From: Sporopachydermia quercuum
Lineage: Eukaryota > Ascomycota > Sporopachydermiomycetes > Sporopachydermiales > Sporopachydermiaceae
Reading direction: 5' to 3'
Assembly: GCA_001599295.1 (NCBI GenBank)
Contig: BCGN01000009.1
Coordinates: 1 to 64,000 of the forward strand
Length of the DNA: 64,000 nt
Below the pieces are notes generated by a model, which made no database searches, was not told where the DNA came from, and saw nothing but the letters and a program-made list of their open reading frames with translations. Shown here one piece after another: positions 9,826 through 19,669 of the stretch. The translations under genes and the position numbers were made by a program. Numbering within the stretch: position 1 is the first letter of the stretch; every line of letters starts with the position of its first letter.

Positions 9826-12636
9826 CTATATACAACTAATATTAGAACTTTTTTCATTTCTGCATCTCTCCCCTATAAGCCTGAATATCTTGGCCATAGT
9901 AACGGTTATTCCCCAAACCCACGTATGATCTAACATATTCGCCCAAAGTTCAACCAAAGTCCCAGCTAACGAAAAATTACCATCTTGCAGTAATTCATCT
10001 ACTTTCCTTTTATCATTGTAGTTAAAGTTAATTACATCAGCTTCACATAGTAATTTCATACACTCAAAAATAACTTCATTCTCAAGATTAGTAAATGAGC
10101 GAAACTTGATTGATAGCTCTGCAATGTGGATGTATCTTGATAATAGTAAGATTGGTTCCCAACCATTCAATGCATGATCCACAGACCAATTAATTGCTGC
10201 AAATCTTCTGATTAACATATGCCCTGCTCTAACCGGAATCTGTAAAGCATCTAACGAGATAAACAAGACTCTTCTTATTAAATTACCTTTAACAAACAAT
10301 GTTGCTGAAAAGTAATCGTTCAAAACTCTCTCAATATTATTGTCGAATTCTGCATTACTACATGCCAGAATAGATTTCATAGTATAAGATATTTGGAACA
10401 GTTTCACTTGTAATGATCTAGATATTGAAATACTATTGAATAGAATCGGATGCTTATCACAAGAAGTTAAGGCATTGCCAATCGGGATTTTTGAGTATAA
10501 TATTGAGTCAGTTCTTCTGAAAGTTCTTTCAGCTTGTTTGAAGGAGCACTCAACAAGAAATTCAAATTCTTGAGATACATTTGCTGCGCCAATGAATTTA
10601 GATTCACAGCACCATCTATAAGATTGAGATACTGAAGTAATATGATGTTTAACACAGCAAAACAATATATACGTAGCAAACTGGGGTAAACTTTCAAAAT
10701 CTGGTTCAGCACCTATTTCAAATGTAACATAGCCCATTAATTGTTTGAAAGAAGCTGGTAAAATGTCATCATCATCTATCAATCTTTTCCATTCATGCTT
10801 ATCCTTTGTATTCCAAATCCCTTCACATTCAGGTAAATCTAAAGGAATAGCAACCAAATCTAAATGAACATCCACATTATAGATATATGAAATATTAGAC
10901 ATATTGATAAGAATACACCAGTACAGTCTTTTGAAGGATTCAGTTATGATCCACTTTTTAAATGACGTGCTATCTCTTTTTGAATATCTTCTACAAATTA
11001 TTTTACTTGTTTTGTTGAAAAATGACTGTAGACTTTTTGCTCGATGTATATTCTCTGGATGTCCACTCCAGCAATCCAACATCCAACATAAATATCTACT
11101 TTGAATAAGTGACAAGGTAAAACTATTAACTTCAAGCTTTTTTTCCTTTTCTAGTTCATCAGTCATCTTGAGAACACATGCCTGTAGACTATTTGATTTG
11201 TCTTTCTCAAGACAATAAAGTGCACCCATTGCAGACATGGCTAAAATAAGTAGACAGTCACCAACTGATTGAATTTCGGTTCCCGCTTGTTCTTCATTTT
11301 GTTTTGCTGAGAAATCAAAATTGAAGAAACTTTCATGTAGCATTGGCAAGTGAATTATAAAAGATGAATAACAAACATTCAAATATCTTGCTAATGGACA
11401 AATTTTAAGTGCCTTGATTTCAGGTATAAACTGTGGAAACCTTTTGGTCAATATATTGAAACATATGTCTTGTTTCTTGTGTGAGAACTGGATATTGCTA
11501 GATTTGCTCATAGGTATGAACAATTCAGAATTGATGAACAGTGCTGGGGCACTTGAATTGGAACTGACATGAGACTTTGAGTTCGAAGAAAGAGTTGATG
11601 TTGATTTTCTGAAAATAAGTGTGAATGGTTGTTCTTGATATTGAAATTTGCACCTTGGTGGTAGCATCAGTTTAGGATTATAAAGAAAATTTGATATGCT
11701 TATGGCAAATGGCGATTGAAATGTATTCCCAGGTGACGTACAAGACAATGCAAAGTTGTTTAGTCCATACAATTCAAATGAAGTATCAATAGTGTCATCA
11801 GAGTCAGAGGAACTAGTTGAAAATGGGAATTCATTGTTCTGATTGGGGTTTGACGGAAATGATAAATCTTTGAAAGTATATGAATTATATGAAGAAGTAT
11901 TTGAGTCTATTGAAGAATCAGATGCCGTTGATGAAGATAAAGAAAGGGCAGTGGAGGAGATGAGCGAATTGACAGACTCTTCAATGGTATCCAATTTTGG
12001 AGAACTCTCAGGCTTCCATAAGACTAAGTCCATATTATCAGATGGTTCAGTTGTGATAGTAGAATTATCATCATTACTGTTGATAACTGAAGCACTAGCG
12101 GAGTTGTATGAAGGTGAAGTTGAAGTTCTATTATCAGTATAATTGTTATCTCGATTCAAATTATCAGCAGTAGATAGCCCTTCTATTTCCTTTACTTCAG
12201 CAGTTCTTTCAATAGCAATATCTGTTGCTATTTTTTTACTACTTCTGGCCGTCGTTTCACTATTTGAAATAGCTAACGATTCTTCAAACTGTGCCTTATA
12301 CCTCATTTGAATATTGACACCAATACAGCACCTTTTATGTCTAACAACAACATCTTTTCTACTGAAATTTGCTCCACACTTATCACATTTGAAAGGCCTT
12401 TCCGAAGTATGAATTCTGGTATGTCTTGTGAGATGTTCAACTCGTTTAAAAGTTATCCCACATATGTCGCATATATGTTGTTTTGGTTTTCTACCTCTTT
12501 TCCTTTTCTCCAATCCTTCTATCATTCCCGTGTTATCGCTTCTATTTCTATTCAAACTAGAAGAGTGTTTATTCTTGCTTATGTACAACCTGAATGTTGA
12601 TTGCATGGAGTATTGCTCTTCATGTGATTGAACCAT
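9826..12636 (-). CDS. C2H2 zinc-finger transcription factor with fungal middle homology region; probable cluster regulator
   Basis: A 936-residue protein. A basic KRKRGRKPK (about 44-52) precedes two fingers. Finger 1 uses C56, C59, H72 and H76. Finger 2 uses C84, C87, H100 and C104, so it is C2HC. Helix residues at -1/3/6 are R65/H68/R71 in finger 1 and R93/V96/R99 in finger 2. By the standard recognition code (known from Zif268 and Msn2/Adr1) they read GGG and GTG, giving the site GTGGGG. Ser/Thr/Asn-rich linkers follow (about 125-340), then a Fungal_trans-like region (about 400-760) shared with the protein at 4531-6744. The arrangement matches Adr1/Klf1-type fungal regulators. It sits inside the cluster, divergent from the CMD-like gene. 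Its predicted word fills the cluster promoters but is absent from its own upstream DNA. Confidence 0.9.
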   Translation of the reverse strand: MVQSHEEQYSMQSTFRLYISKNKHSSSLNRNRSDNTGMIEGLEKRKRGRKPKQHICDICGITFKRVEHLTRHTRIHTSERPFKCDKCGANFSRKDVVVRHKRCCIGVNIQMRYKAQFEESLAISNSETTARSSKKIATDIAIERTAEVKEIEGLSTADNLNRDNNYTDNRTSTSPSYNSASASVINSNDDNSTITTEPSDNMDLVLWKPESSPKLDTIEESVNSLISSTALSLSSSTASDSSIDSNTSSYNSYTFKDLSFPSNPNQNNEFPFSTSSSDSDDTIDTSFELYGLNNFALSCTSPGNTFQSPFAISISNFLYNPKLMLPPRCKFQYQEQPFTLIFRKSTSTLSSNSKSHVSSNSSAPALFINSELFIPMSKSSNIQFSHKKQDICFNILTKRFPQFIPEIKALKICPLARYLNVCYSSFIIHLPMLHESFFNFDFSAKQNEEQAGTEIQSVGDCLLILAMSAMGALYCLEKDKSNSLQACVLKMTDELEKEKKLEVNSFTLSLIQSRYLCWMLDCWSGHPENIHRAKSLQSFFNKTSKIICRRYSKRDSTSFKKWIITESFKRLYWCILINMSNISYIYNVDVHLDLVAIPLDLPECEGIWNTKDKHEWKRLIDDDDILPASFKQLMGYVTFEIGAEPDFESLPQFATYILFCCVKHHITSVSQSYRWCCESKFIGAANVSQEFEFLVECSFKQAERTFRRTDSILYSKIPIGNALTSCDKHPILFNSISISRSLQVKLFQISYTMKSILACSNAEFDNNIERVLNDYFSATLFVKGNLIRRVLFISLDALQIPVRAGHMLIRRFAAINWSVDHALNGWEPILLLSRYIHIAELSIKFRSFTNLENEVIFECMKLLCEADVINFNYNDKRKVDELLQDGNFSLAGTLVELWANMLDHTWVWGITVTMAKIFRLIGERCRNEKSSNISCI

Positions 12637-13321
12637 TGTAGTTTAGGAGATATTCGTAGCTGTGAGTATTATAAAGTAAGTAACCCAGTTTTACACTGTG
12701 CAAAGAATGAAGTACTTTGAATGTCGTCAAGAATGGTACTTCAGATGATTACATTCATCTAATATAGTAAGACAACAAATCAAAAATTCATTGCTAGTTA
12801 AGCAGAAGTATTTTGTTCGTGTAGCAATTTACAAAAGTTCTTATTTCGAACTTTTCTTTCGAACTTTTGTTAATGACAGCAGTTGACTAACAATCCATTT
12901 TCTATTATTGAAAAACTGTACATTCATTCTCTCCACACAATACAGGGTGTAGTTAGGGTTCAACTTAAAGTTGGAGTGGATAATGAAACGTTATATTTAA
13001 CGTTTTGAAAACACTCAAACGGGAAAACAGGTTCTCCATCGTACATATACTTAAACTTTAAATTACCCTGGGAGTAATGCGAAGACCTTTTGATAGTCAG
13101 TCAAATCAAATATCATGGAAATATTAGAATGCAACCAAGAACATATAAAGTAACTTATTTGTCGTGACAGATATTGAATCTACGTTGATTTTCTTTTTTC
13201 CTTGTTGTTTAAGTACTTTGGCTTGGATTAGACGTTTGACAACTTACGACGACACTATTGGATTGGTTACTCGGCAGCTTAATCTGCTTGTACTTCGTAA
13301 CAATTATCTTGCAAATAAAAC
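12637..13321. promoter_or_regulatory. Divergent promoter between the zinc-finger factor and the CMD-like gene
   Basis: No gene. It has several AACTTTAA and TTAAAGTT words and a doubled TTTCGAACTTTT near 12845. No GTGGGG or TGGGGTA is present, unlike most other cluster promoters. Confidence 0.45.
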
Positions 13322-13750
13322 ATGTCTACAGAAGAAACGTTGAAAGAAGCTCACACAAGGTTGTTTGAAGCAGGGCTTAAGACAAGATATTCTGTCGTAG
13401 GAAAAGAATATGTTGATAGGGCTCTCGAAAATGGGTCATCAAAGTTTTCGAGGCCAATGCAAGAATTAGTGACAGAAGTGTGCTGGGAATCAATTTGGAA
13501 TAGACCAGGGCTTTCAAAGAAACAAAGATCTTTACAAAATGTTGCTATGTTATGCGCTCTGAATAGAAATGCCGAACTGGCTGCTCATACTCGTGGAGCA
13601 ATTGTCAATGGGGCTACACCGGAGGAAATTAGCGAGACAATTCTACAAGCATCAATATATTGTGGTATGCCTGCTGGTATTGCAGGTTTTAAAGTAGCCG
13701 AACAGGTCTTAAGAAAAATGAAAGAAGAAGGTTATAATATAGAAATCTAA
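13322..13750 (+). CDS. Carboxymuconolactone decarboxylase-family protein
   Basis: A 142-residue protein whose whole length matches the CMD/AhpD-like fold in its 4-carboxymuconolactone decarboxylase (PcaC) branch. Landmarks are the N-terminal GLKTRYSVVGKEYVDRAL, the central ELVTEVCWESIWNRPGLS, then RSLQNVAMLCALNR, and AAHTRGAIVNGATPEEI with the conserved His. ILQASIYCGMPAGIAGF ends the domain. There is no CxxC peroxidase motif of AhpD type. PcaC decarboxylates a gamma-lactone in the protocatechuate route, but no ring-cleaving dioxygenase is near, so the substrate here is probably a different lactone or ring-fission product (inference). It is divergent from the zinc-finger factor. Confidence 0.9.
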   Translation: MSTEETLKEAHTRLFEAGLKTRYSVVGKEYVDRALENGSSKFSRPMQELVTEVCWESIWNRPGLSKKQRSLQNVAMLCALNRNAELAAHTRGAIVNGATPEEISETILQASIYCGMPAGIAGFKVAEQVLRKMKEEGYNIEI

Positions 13751-14423
13751 GTAGTAACTCTTATATTTTAATTGATACATTTTATATCGATTCTTACTTC
13801 GTTAATGACATCAAATCTATTGAGGCATTTTCACATGTCATATGCTTAGTTTGCTACTTTTACTTGTATACCCATTGTGCACATATTCAATTTTTCTTTG
13901 TTAATCAAATTTTATATCAAGCAGAGAGCTAGGTGATTTTTTGTTTAAACTTAATTTTCAAAATATACGCAATTGGTGATTTACAATATAGCAAGTTTGC
14001 CGAAAAATTCCCATTAAGGGATGTGGGGTCTTTTTTACCTTATGATTTGCTTCTCTTTTCTGTTTGATATAAAGCGACTACTTTAAAAGGAAGTTGAATT
14101 TTTACCCCATACCTCGTTTAATTTAGTATAACTATAGCGAAACCTTAAGTGTTTTCATGTTATCTCTTCTGATAGCACATTCTTAATGAACCCATAGTAT
14201 AGTATAGTGTTCAGAAAGTGGTTGATTCAATAATGGTTATTGGTTATAAAGACCTTTGAAAGTCCTTAACTTTTTGAGTTTTTTTAACTACTATTGACTG
14301 AAATTATGAATCAAAAAAGTAAATTATTAGTCTCATAAGAATCTTGATGAACTACCAAAATCAAGTTCTGTCAAACACTGAGAGGATACTTGCAGCCCAC
14401 TAGGGGTCTTCACTATCAACAAT
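13751..14423 (+). promoter_or_regulatory. Promoter region of the first P450 gene
   Basis: No gene. It contains an exact GTGGGGTC at 14023 and the reverse-strand variant ATGGGGTAAA at 14105-14110, 80 bp apart, both 310-400 bp before the ATG at 14424. Confidence 0.5.
14023..14028 (+). promoter_or_regulatory. GTGGGG site (cluster regulator, predicted)
   Basis: Context GGATGTGGGGTCTT, about 395 bp before the P450 ATG. The left flank GGATGTGGGGT is also found on the reverse strand at 19304. Confidence 0.55.
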
Positions 14424-16025
14424 ATGTCCACAGATATTAAGGAGTTTGCTCCTTATTCTCATTTGATTGCATCAGGCTTTTTGGTACTCCTAATATGCCT
14501 GTTTTTCGTGGTTAGTAACAAGAAATCTAAAAGAAGATTTTTACCTCCTGGTCCGAAAGGTATTCCGATACTGGGTAATATGCTCGATTTGGCTGACTCA
14601 GATCAAGTAAGATATAAAGTCATTAAATGGACAGAAGAATATGGGGAAATCTTTTATACAAGAATTGGACTTACCGACTATGTCTGGCTTTCTTCACCAA
14701 AAGTTGTAAAAGAATTAATGGACAAAAAATCATCAATTTATTCCTCGCGAGCTGAATTACCATTTGCTCAAGATATTGCTAGTGGAGGTAAGAGACAGTT
14801 ATTCATGCAATATGGACAAGATTGGAGGAATGTCAGAAAAGTTTCCCATAATTTGCTCAATTTGAAAACAGCTATTAGATATGAACCTGTTCAAGACTTT
14901 GAATCTAAACAAGTAGTCTATGAGCTCTTGAAGTTCCCTGACAAGTTTTATCAAACAAATCGTCGATACAGTGCGAGTGTCATTATGTACATTGCATACG
15001 GTGTTAGGTTCGATAGTATTGATGATCCGGTGATGAAAGAAATTTATGAAGTACTTGATAACTTAACAGAAATGACAGCGCCTGGTGCCCATGCAGTTGA
15101 TAGCTTCCCTCAATTGAAATGGCTTCCAGAGTGGCTACTGGGTAATTGGAAATCTAAAGCCAAGCAGCATTTTGACCATGACTCAAAGATTTACAAAAAA
15201 CTATACATGGAAATGAAAGAAAAAATCAAAAAAGGAACAGCTAAAGAATGTTTTGTCAAGTCGTTTATTGAGAATAACACAATTGGTCAAGGCATTGATG
15301 ATCTGCTTGGCTCATACACCTGTGGAGGATTACTAGAAGCTGGCAGCGAAACAACAAGTTCTACCATCAATAATTTCATTTTAGCCATGACATTAAACCC
15401 AGAAGTCGTTAAAAAGGCTCAAAAAGAATTGGATGAGGTGGTAGGAACTGACCGTCTGCCTTCATGGGAAGACGAAAGTCAATTACCTTATATTAGAGCG
15501 ATCATCAGAGAAACTTTGCGATGGAGGCCTGTGAACAAATTCGGTATGACGCATGCTACTTCTCAAGAAGATTGGTACAATGGGTACTACATTCCTAAAG
15601 GTGCTGTTGTTGTGCTTAATTGGTGGGCCATTCACATGAACCCTAAACAGTGGGCCAATCCCTGGGAATTCATTCCAGATAGATACTTGAATCATACTGA
15701 TACATCAGCTGAGTCTATAAATGCTTCTGATCCTTACAAACGAGATCATTTCGCGTATGGCGCAGGTAGAAGAGTATGTCCTGGGGTACACCTTGCAGAA
15801 AAATCATTGTTTATCAATGTTGCAAGAACTTTGTGGGGATTCAATATAACCAAAAAATTAGATTCAAATGGAAAAGTAATTGAGCCTGATTTAGCCACTA
15901 TTAGAGGATTTCTAACTCAACCAGTTGAATTTGAGTGTAGTATTGAAGTTAGGTCTCCTAAGCACGAAGAGGTCATAATAAACGAATACAATTTGTCTAG
16001 GAAAGAGGGAATCAACTATTATTGA
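14424..16025 (+). CDS. Cytochrome P450 monooxygenase (microsomal, first of two paralogs)
   Basis: A 533-residue class II P450. It has one N-terminal membrane anchor (about 13-33), a basic KKSKRR and the hinge PPGPKGIPILGN. The I-helix oxygen-activation motif is AGSETT (306-311). The K-helix ExxR is E363 to R366. The heme loop is FAYGAGRRVCPG with Cys452 as the iron ligand. It resembles fungal P450s that oxidise small aromatic or methylated rings (CYP64, CYP504, CYP619-like by eye), but I cannot fix the family. It is clearly paralogous to the P450 at 22908: both have a SSIYSSR or SAIYSSR segment followed by QDIASGG or QDIVSGG, and a WEDE..LPYI segment. Partner reductase is not in the window. 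Confidence 0.95.
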   Translation: MSTDIKEFAPYSHLIASGFLVLLICLFFVVSNKKSKRRFLPPGPKGIPILGNMLDLADSDQVRYKVIKWTEEYGEIFYTRIGLTDYVWLSSPKVVKELMDKKSSIYSSRAELPFAQDIASGGKRQLFMQYGQDWRNVRKVSHNLLNLKTAIRYEPVQDFESKQVVYELLKFPDKFYQTNRRYSASVIMYIAYGVRFDSIDDPVMKEIYEVLDNLTEMTAPGAHAVDSFPQLKWLPEWLLGNWKSKAKQHFDHDSKIYKKLYMEMKEKIKKGTAKECFVKSFIENNTIGQGIDDLLGSYTCGGLLEAGSETTSSTINNFILAMTLNPEVVKKAQKELDEVVGTDRLPSWEDESQLPYIRAIIRETLRWRPVNKFGMTHATSQEDWYNGYYIPKGAVVVLNWWAIHMNPKQWANPWEFIPDRYLNHTDTSAESINASDPYKRDHFAYGAGRRVCPGVHLAEKSLFINVARTLWGFNITKKLDSNGKVIEPDLATIRGFLTQPVEFECSIEVRSPKHEEVIINEYNLSRKEGINYY

Positions 16026-16476
16026 ATAGTTAAGAGTTTCCTTCCTGTTGAATAAGTAAACTGCAAATTCAGTAACTGTTCTTTATTGATATAGTCCTAA
16101 AATTAGATAATTCCTAGTTAGAAATAAAGTTGAAACGAAAATAAAGTTAAACCTGTGAACAAATATTCATTCTTATTATTATTTTAGTTCTGGAAATTGA
16201 AGTTAAATTGAGATTAATGTTGAACTTTAAATAGTTGTTCCAGTTATGGAAAGTTATGGGGTAAGATTGAAAATCCCATCTGAACTGAATCCGCTTTCCT
16301 AGAATTTTTTCAGAAAAAACAATATTTAAATACTTAACTCTAGCATTTAAATTTCATGATGACTGTCTGGTTAATTTCTCAATATTCAATAGCTACCAAT
16401 ATCATGATACTTGCTCTTTGATCCCCTTCATAATAAGCAGCAGGAAGCTTCAATAGAGTTACATTCAACAATAAGA
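16026..16476 (+). promoter_or_regulatory. Promoter region of the alpha/beta hydrolase
   Basis: No gene. ATGGGGTAAGA at 16256-16266 is a variant of the cluster word, about 215 bp before the ATG at 16477. Confidence 0.45.
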
Positions 16477-17394
16477 ATGCTTTCCAATCTTCGGGTTCAA
16501 AATGATGACTGGTATATACAGCAGAAAAACGGTCAAACAACTCATTTCAAAATTCATCCATCTCTAAAACTTGATCAAATTGATAAACTCAACTCAAATG
16601 GTAAAGCGACCATTTTGATTCAACATGGGTTTTGTCGTTCGCTAGAGTTCTGGTCTGACTGGATTCCTTATCTTCAAGACAAATATAATGTGATCACAAG
16701 AGACTTAAGAGGTCATGGTTTATCATCGTTTCCCAAAAGAGAAAATGGTTGGAACTGCATTAAAGGCGTCTATAAAGATTATAATTATAATGAAGAAACC
16801 ATCATAACGGAAATCATTGAATTATTAAATTCGTTGAACCTCCCAACCATTCACTATATAGGTGAATCAACAAGTGGAATGATTGGTTTATCTCTTGCTG
16901 CAAATTATCCTGATAGAATATCATCTTTAACTTTATGTGCCTCGCCAACATTTCTGCCACTAAATGCTCTTAAAATGTTCTCCCTGGATCAGGACTCATT
17001 TTCTGAAGCGGTGATTGCCTATGGTTCAGAAGGTTGGGCCAAAAGACTTTCTGGTTTACCAGGAACAATGCCATCTTCTTTGGGAGATAAATTTCTACAG
17101 TGGTATATCAAACAAGTTGGCGTAAGCAAGCCAGAAGGCTTAGCTGGGTATGCTGAATTCTTATCAAATTTTGACGCAAGGGGGTACATAGAGCATGTAA
17201 AATGTCAAACGTTGATACTAGCTCCAACCAATAGTAAAGCTGTTCCAATTGAAAGCTCTTTGGAATTAAGTGAAGCCTTGCGCAACTCGAAGGTAACTTT
17301 GATTCAAGTGGAAGCTCCTGGACACGAAATTTATTTAGAAAACAGAGATATGTGCATCATGGCGGTGAAAGAATTTTTGAAAGATACAAATTGA
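16477..17394 (+). CDS. Alpha/beta hydrolase, enol-lactonase or esterase type
   Basis: A 305-residue protein. The oxyanion HG is in LIQHGFCRSLEFW (about 48-59). RDLRGHGLSS follows the second strand. The nucleophile elbow IGESTSG gives Ser131. The catalytic His lies in APGHEIYLE near 283, and the acid is probably in the preceding strand. The fold and motif spacing resemble 3-oxoadipate enol-lactonase (PcaD) and related C-C or ester hydrolases. The frame is open 66 bp further upstream but without ATG, so 16477 is chosen. With the CMD-like protein and the lactonase-like protein it suggests handling of a lactone or ring-opened intermediate (inference). It ends 230 bp from the 3' end of the convergent flavin monooxygenase. 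Confidence 0.85.
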   Translation: MLSNLRVQNDDWYIQQKNGQTTHFKIHPSLKLDQIDKLNSNGKATILIQHGFCRSLEFWSDWIPYLQDKYNVITRDLRGHGLSSFPKRENGWNCIKGVYKDYNYNEETIITEIIELLNSLNLPTIHYIGESTSGMIGLSLAANYPDRISSLTLCASPTFLPLNALKMFSLDQDSFSEAVIAYGSEGWAKRLSGLPGTMPSSLGDKFLQWYIKQVGVSKPEGLAGYAEFLSNFDARGYIEHVKCQTLILAPTNSKAVPIESSLELSEALRNSKVTLIQVEAPGHEIYLENRDMCIMAVKEFLKDTN

Positions 17395-17623
17395 GAAGTT
17401 AAATAGTGGAGTTAATAATATAATACATTTGCTAAAATTTTTTGTTTATGGGGGAAATATGCTCAGCAAGGATCCTAGTCTTGCTGATTGATCTGTTGAA
17501 GCTAGTTTAAATAAAGAAATTTCAACAGTGATGATTTATCTAATATAATTCAAACATAGCATAGAAATTCTTTCATTATAGACTATTCAAACTCCCCAAT
17601 CAACTCCTCAGTTGTATTCGGCC

Positions 17624-18969
17624 TTATTCAATATCTTCCATTACTTCGTTCATCATTTTAGCAATATTTAAATGGCTATTGGGATCGTTTTTCAACATAT
17701 CAAAAAACTCATTTCTTTGCTTCGAAGAGATTTCATCATCACTATGAAGTCTCAATTTATTTTCGATGCTTTGAACGTTGGTGTAATTTACAAATGCATT
17801 TCTTCTTACTGTTGCATATTTTTCCAAAAGCTCATCGGCGTCTTCAACTTTATTGCTGAATATCTTTATCAAGCAAGTACCAAGGGCGGCAGAGTCCAAG
17901 AGACCTGTCGTTAACCCTAATCCACCAATAGGATTGTTAGACTAAAAATGTTAGCAATAAGCAACTAAAGTTTCAATGAATTCCACAAAGTAAACAAAAA
18001 ACTTACATGTGCAGCATCACCACATAATATGACTCTATCTTTCTTCCACTCTTTGGCACATCGTTGATGAGCCCAGTAAGGGGAGCAAGATAACAACTCA
18101 TACTCCAAGGGTCTTGGTCCAGGGAGAAACATTTCATACTTTTCTTCAACACTATTAGGTATATCTTTTTCCGGAGTATCTGCAGGAACTCCATAGGCAA
18201 CTCTCCATATATTTTCCTTTTTAGGTCCGGTTCTAGATATTACTGCCCAATGATCATTATCAACTATCATATTTGCAGGACCAAAGCCTCCAAACTTTTC
18301 AAAGTCGTATCTGACATTTGTTGCAACAAATCTAAAGTCACTCCAAGTGAATCCTTCGTATGGAATCATTAGAGCATGTCTTACTCCAGAACCTGCACCG
18401 TCAGCAGCAATCAAATAATCACAAGAGTAGAATGTTTCACCATTGGCTCCAATTGTTAATAATTCGGCTTTCTTATTATCTTCAGTTTTAGAAGTAACAC
18501 CAACAACTCTTTCGCCAAAGCGTAGCTCAAAATTTGGATACTTTCTGGCGTGTTCAAGGATTAGAGCAGCAAGTTCTGGTTGTCCGAGATGAATACCGGC
18601 AAAAGGATATTTAACTTGACCTTTGGGAACTAAAGATAAATTCATTCGGGCCAGCTCTACGTCTCCCTTTGCAAAAGGAGTCCTAAACGATACCCCAGTT
18701 CTGTTTGTTTCACCTCTGGTAATCAAATCTTCAGTTATACCAACTTTATCAAACTCATTCAAAACGATAGGCATATACATGATCGCCCTTGGTGATTGGG
18801 CGATTTCTTTTTCAGCTTCAACTACAAGAACTTGTATTCCTTGCTGAACAAGCTTCAAAGCAAGAAATAAACCACTAGGTCCAGCACCAGCTATGATTAT
18901 TTGTCTTGAATCCCTTCTGATGGGTTGATTGTCAGGTATTCTTGGTTTGGTATTAGCAAGAGTAGGCAT
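17624..18969 (-). CDS. Class A FAD-dependent monooxygenase (aromatic hydroxylase type), one intron
   Basis: Two exons, complement(17624..17941, 18007..18969), give 426 residues. The 65-bp intron 17942-18006 has a GTAAGT donor, TGCTAAC branch point and TAG acceptor, and it keeps the frame at a codon boundary. The protein has the N-terminal FAD site GAGPSG (28-33), the DG motif in AADGAG (190-191) and the GD motif CGDAAH (316-321). Splicing joins GDAAH to the expected SNNPIGGLGLTTGLLD. This is the PF01494 family (p-hydroxybenzoate and phenol hydroxylases, salicylate hydroxylase and fungal relatives), which inserts oxygen into activated aromatic rings or performs related oxidations with NAD(P)H. 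At 426 residues it lacks the C-terminal thioredoxin-like domain of the phenol hydroxylases. Four sites of the GTGGGG/CTGGGG type lie upstream. Confidence 0.92.
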
Positions 18970-19225
18970 GTTAAATAAGGTTAACGATTTAAGTATGGTA
19001 GATTTGGTAGATTTTTCGTCTAAGGAGCTGATGTTTTGCAGGTTCTAGTGTATTTTCTCAACTACACAACTCCATTGAGTTTTGAAAAGCAAATTGACAA
19101 ATATGCGATACTTATGGCTTATTTATAAGGAATGTTGCTAGCCCTTGTCATTTTCTGAGGAATCTATGTTCTGCTTGTGCGAAGAACAAAATCTAGGGAA
19201 TTTAAGATTCCAAAGCTTATGTAAT

Positions 19226-19231
19226 GTGGGG
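19226..19231 (+). promoter_or_regulatory. GTGGGG site (cluster regulator, predicted)
   Basis: Context TAATGTGGGGCAAC, about 260 bp upstream of the flavin monooxygenase start. Confidence 0.55.
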
Positions 19232-19303
19232 CAACGTAAAATTGAAGGTTTAATCTTAATTCCACAACAAATTTTAGAGTTGGATATTAAACTCTAATTA
19301 GTA

Positions 19304-19309
19304 CCCCAC
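19304..19309 (-). promoter_or_regulatory. GTGGGG site (cluster regulator, predicted)
   Basis: Reverse-strand context GGATGTGGGGTACT. It lies 78 bp from the site at 19226 in opposite orientation. Confidence 0.6.
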
Positions 19310-19669
19310 ATCCTGAAAAGGAAAGGTTTCTGAAAGAAAGCTGTCAAACAGTAATCTGGGGTAAAGGTAGTTGAATCAGACAGATAAGACTTAATCTTAC
19401 CCCAGGTTATTTGTGATAAAATTGAGTGATGATATTTGATTTACTAAATCTTATGTCTTGTTTTTGTAATTGTCAAACAATTAAAGTTCGAAGTTGTATT
19501 AAAGTTTCAAGGAAATGTAAGAAGAAAAAAAAATGTGAGTAGGAGCAAAATTTATCTTTTGGTCCAAGGTCTAATCTAAACATTTGATGGCATAACTCTA
19601 TTATATAATTAGAACTACTGTGCAAGTATCAGCAAAAGTTAATACTCTATATACTTTGGAAAACAATTT

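Larger units (their letters stand above)
18970..19669 (-). promoter_or_regulatory. Promoter region of the flavin monooxygenase with four GGGG sites
   Basis: No gene. It contains GTGGGG at 19226 (+) and 19304 (-), and CTGGGGTAA at 19356 (+) and 19400 (-): four sites in 180 bp, the densest group in the window. A TTATAAATAAG box on the minus strand near 19119-19129 is about 150 bp before the start at 18969. Confidence 0.6.

Noticed and set aside
4781-15838. GTGGGG words inside coding regions (for example 4781 and 15833)
   Set aside because: They are explained by codons such as TGG-GG and were not counted as operators.
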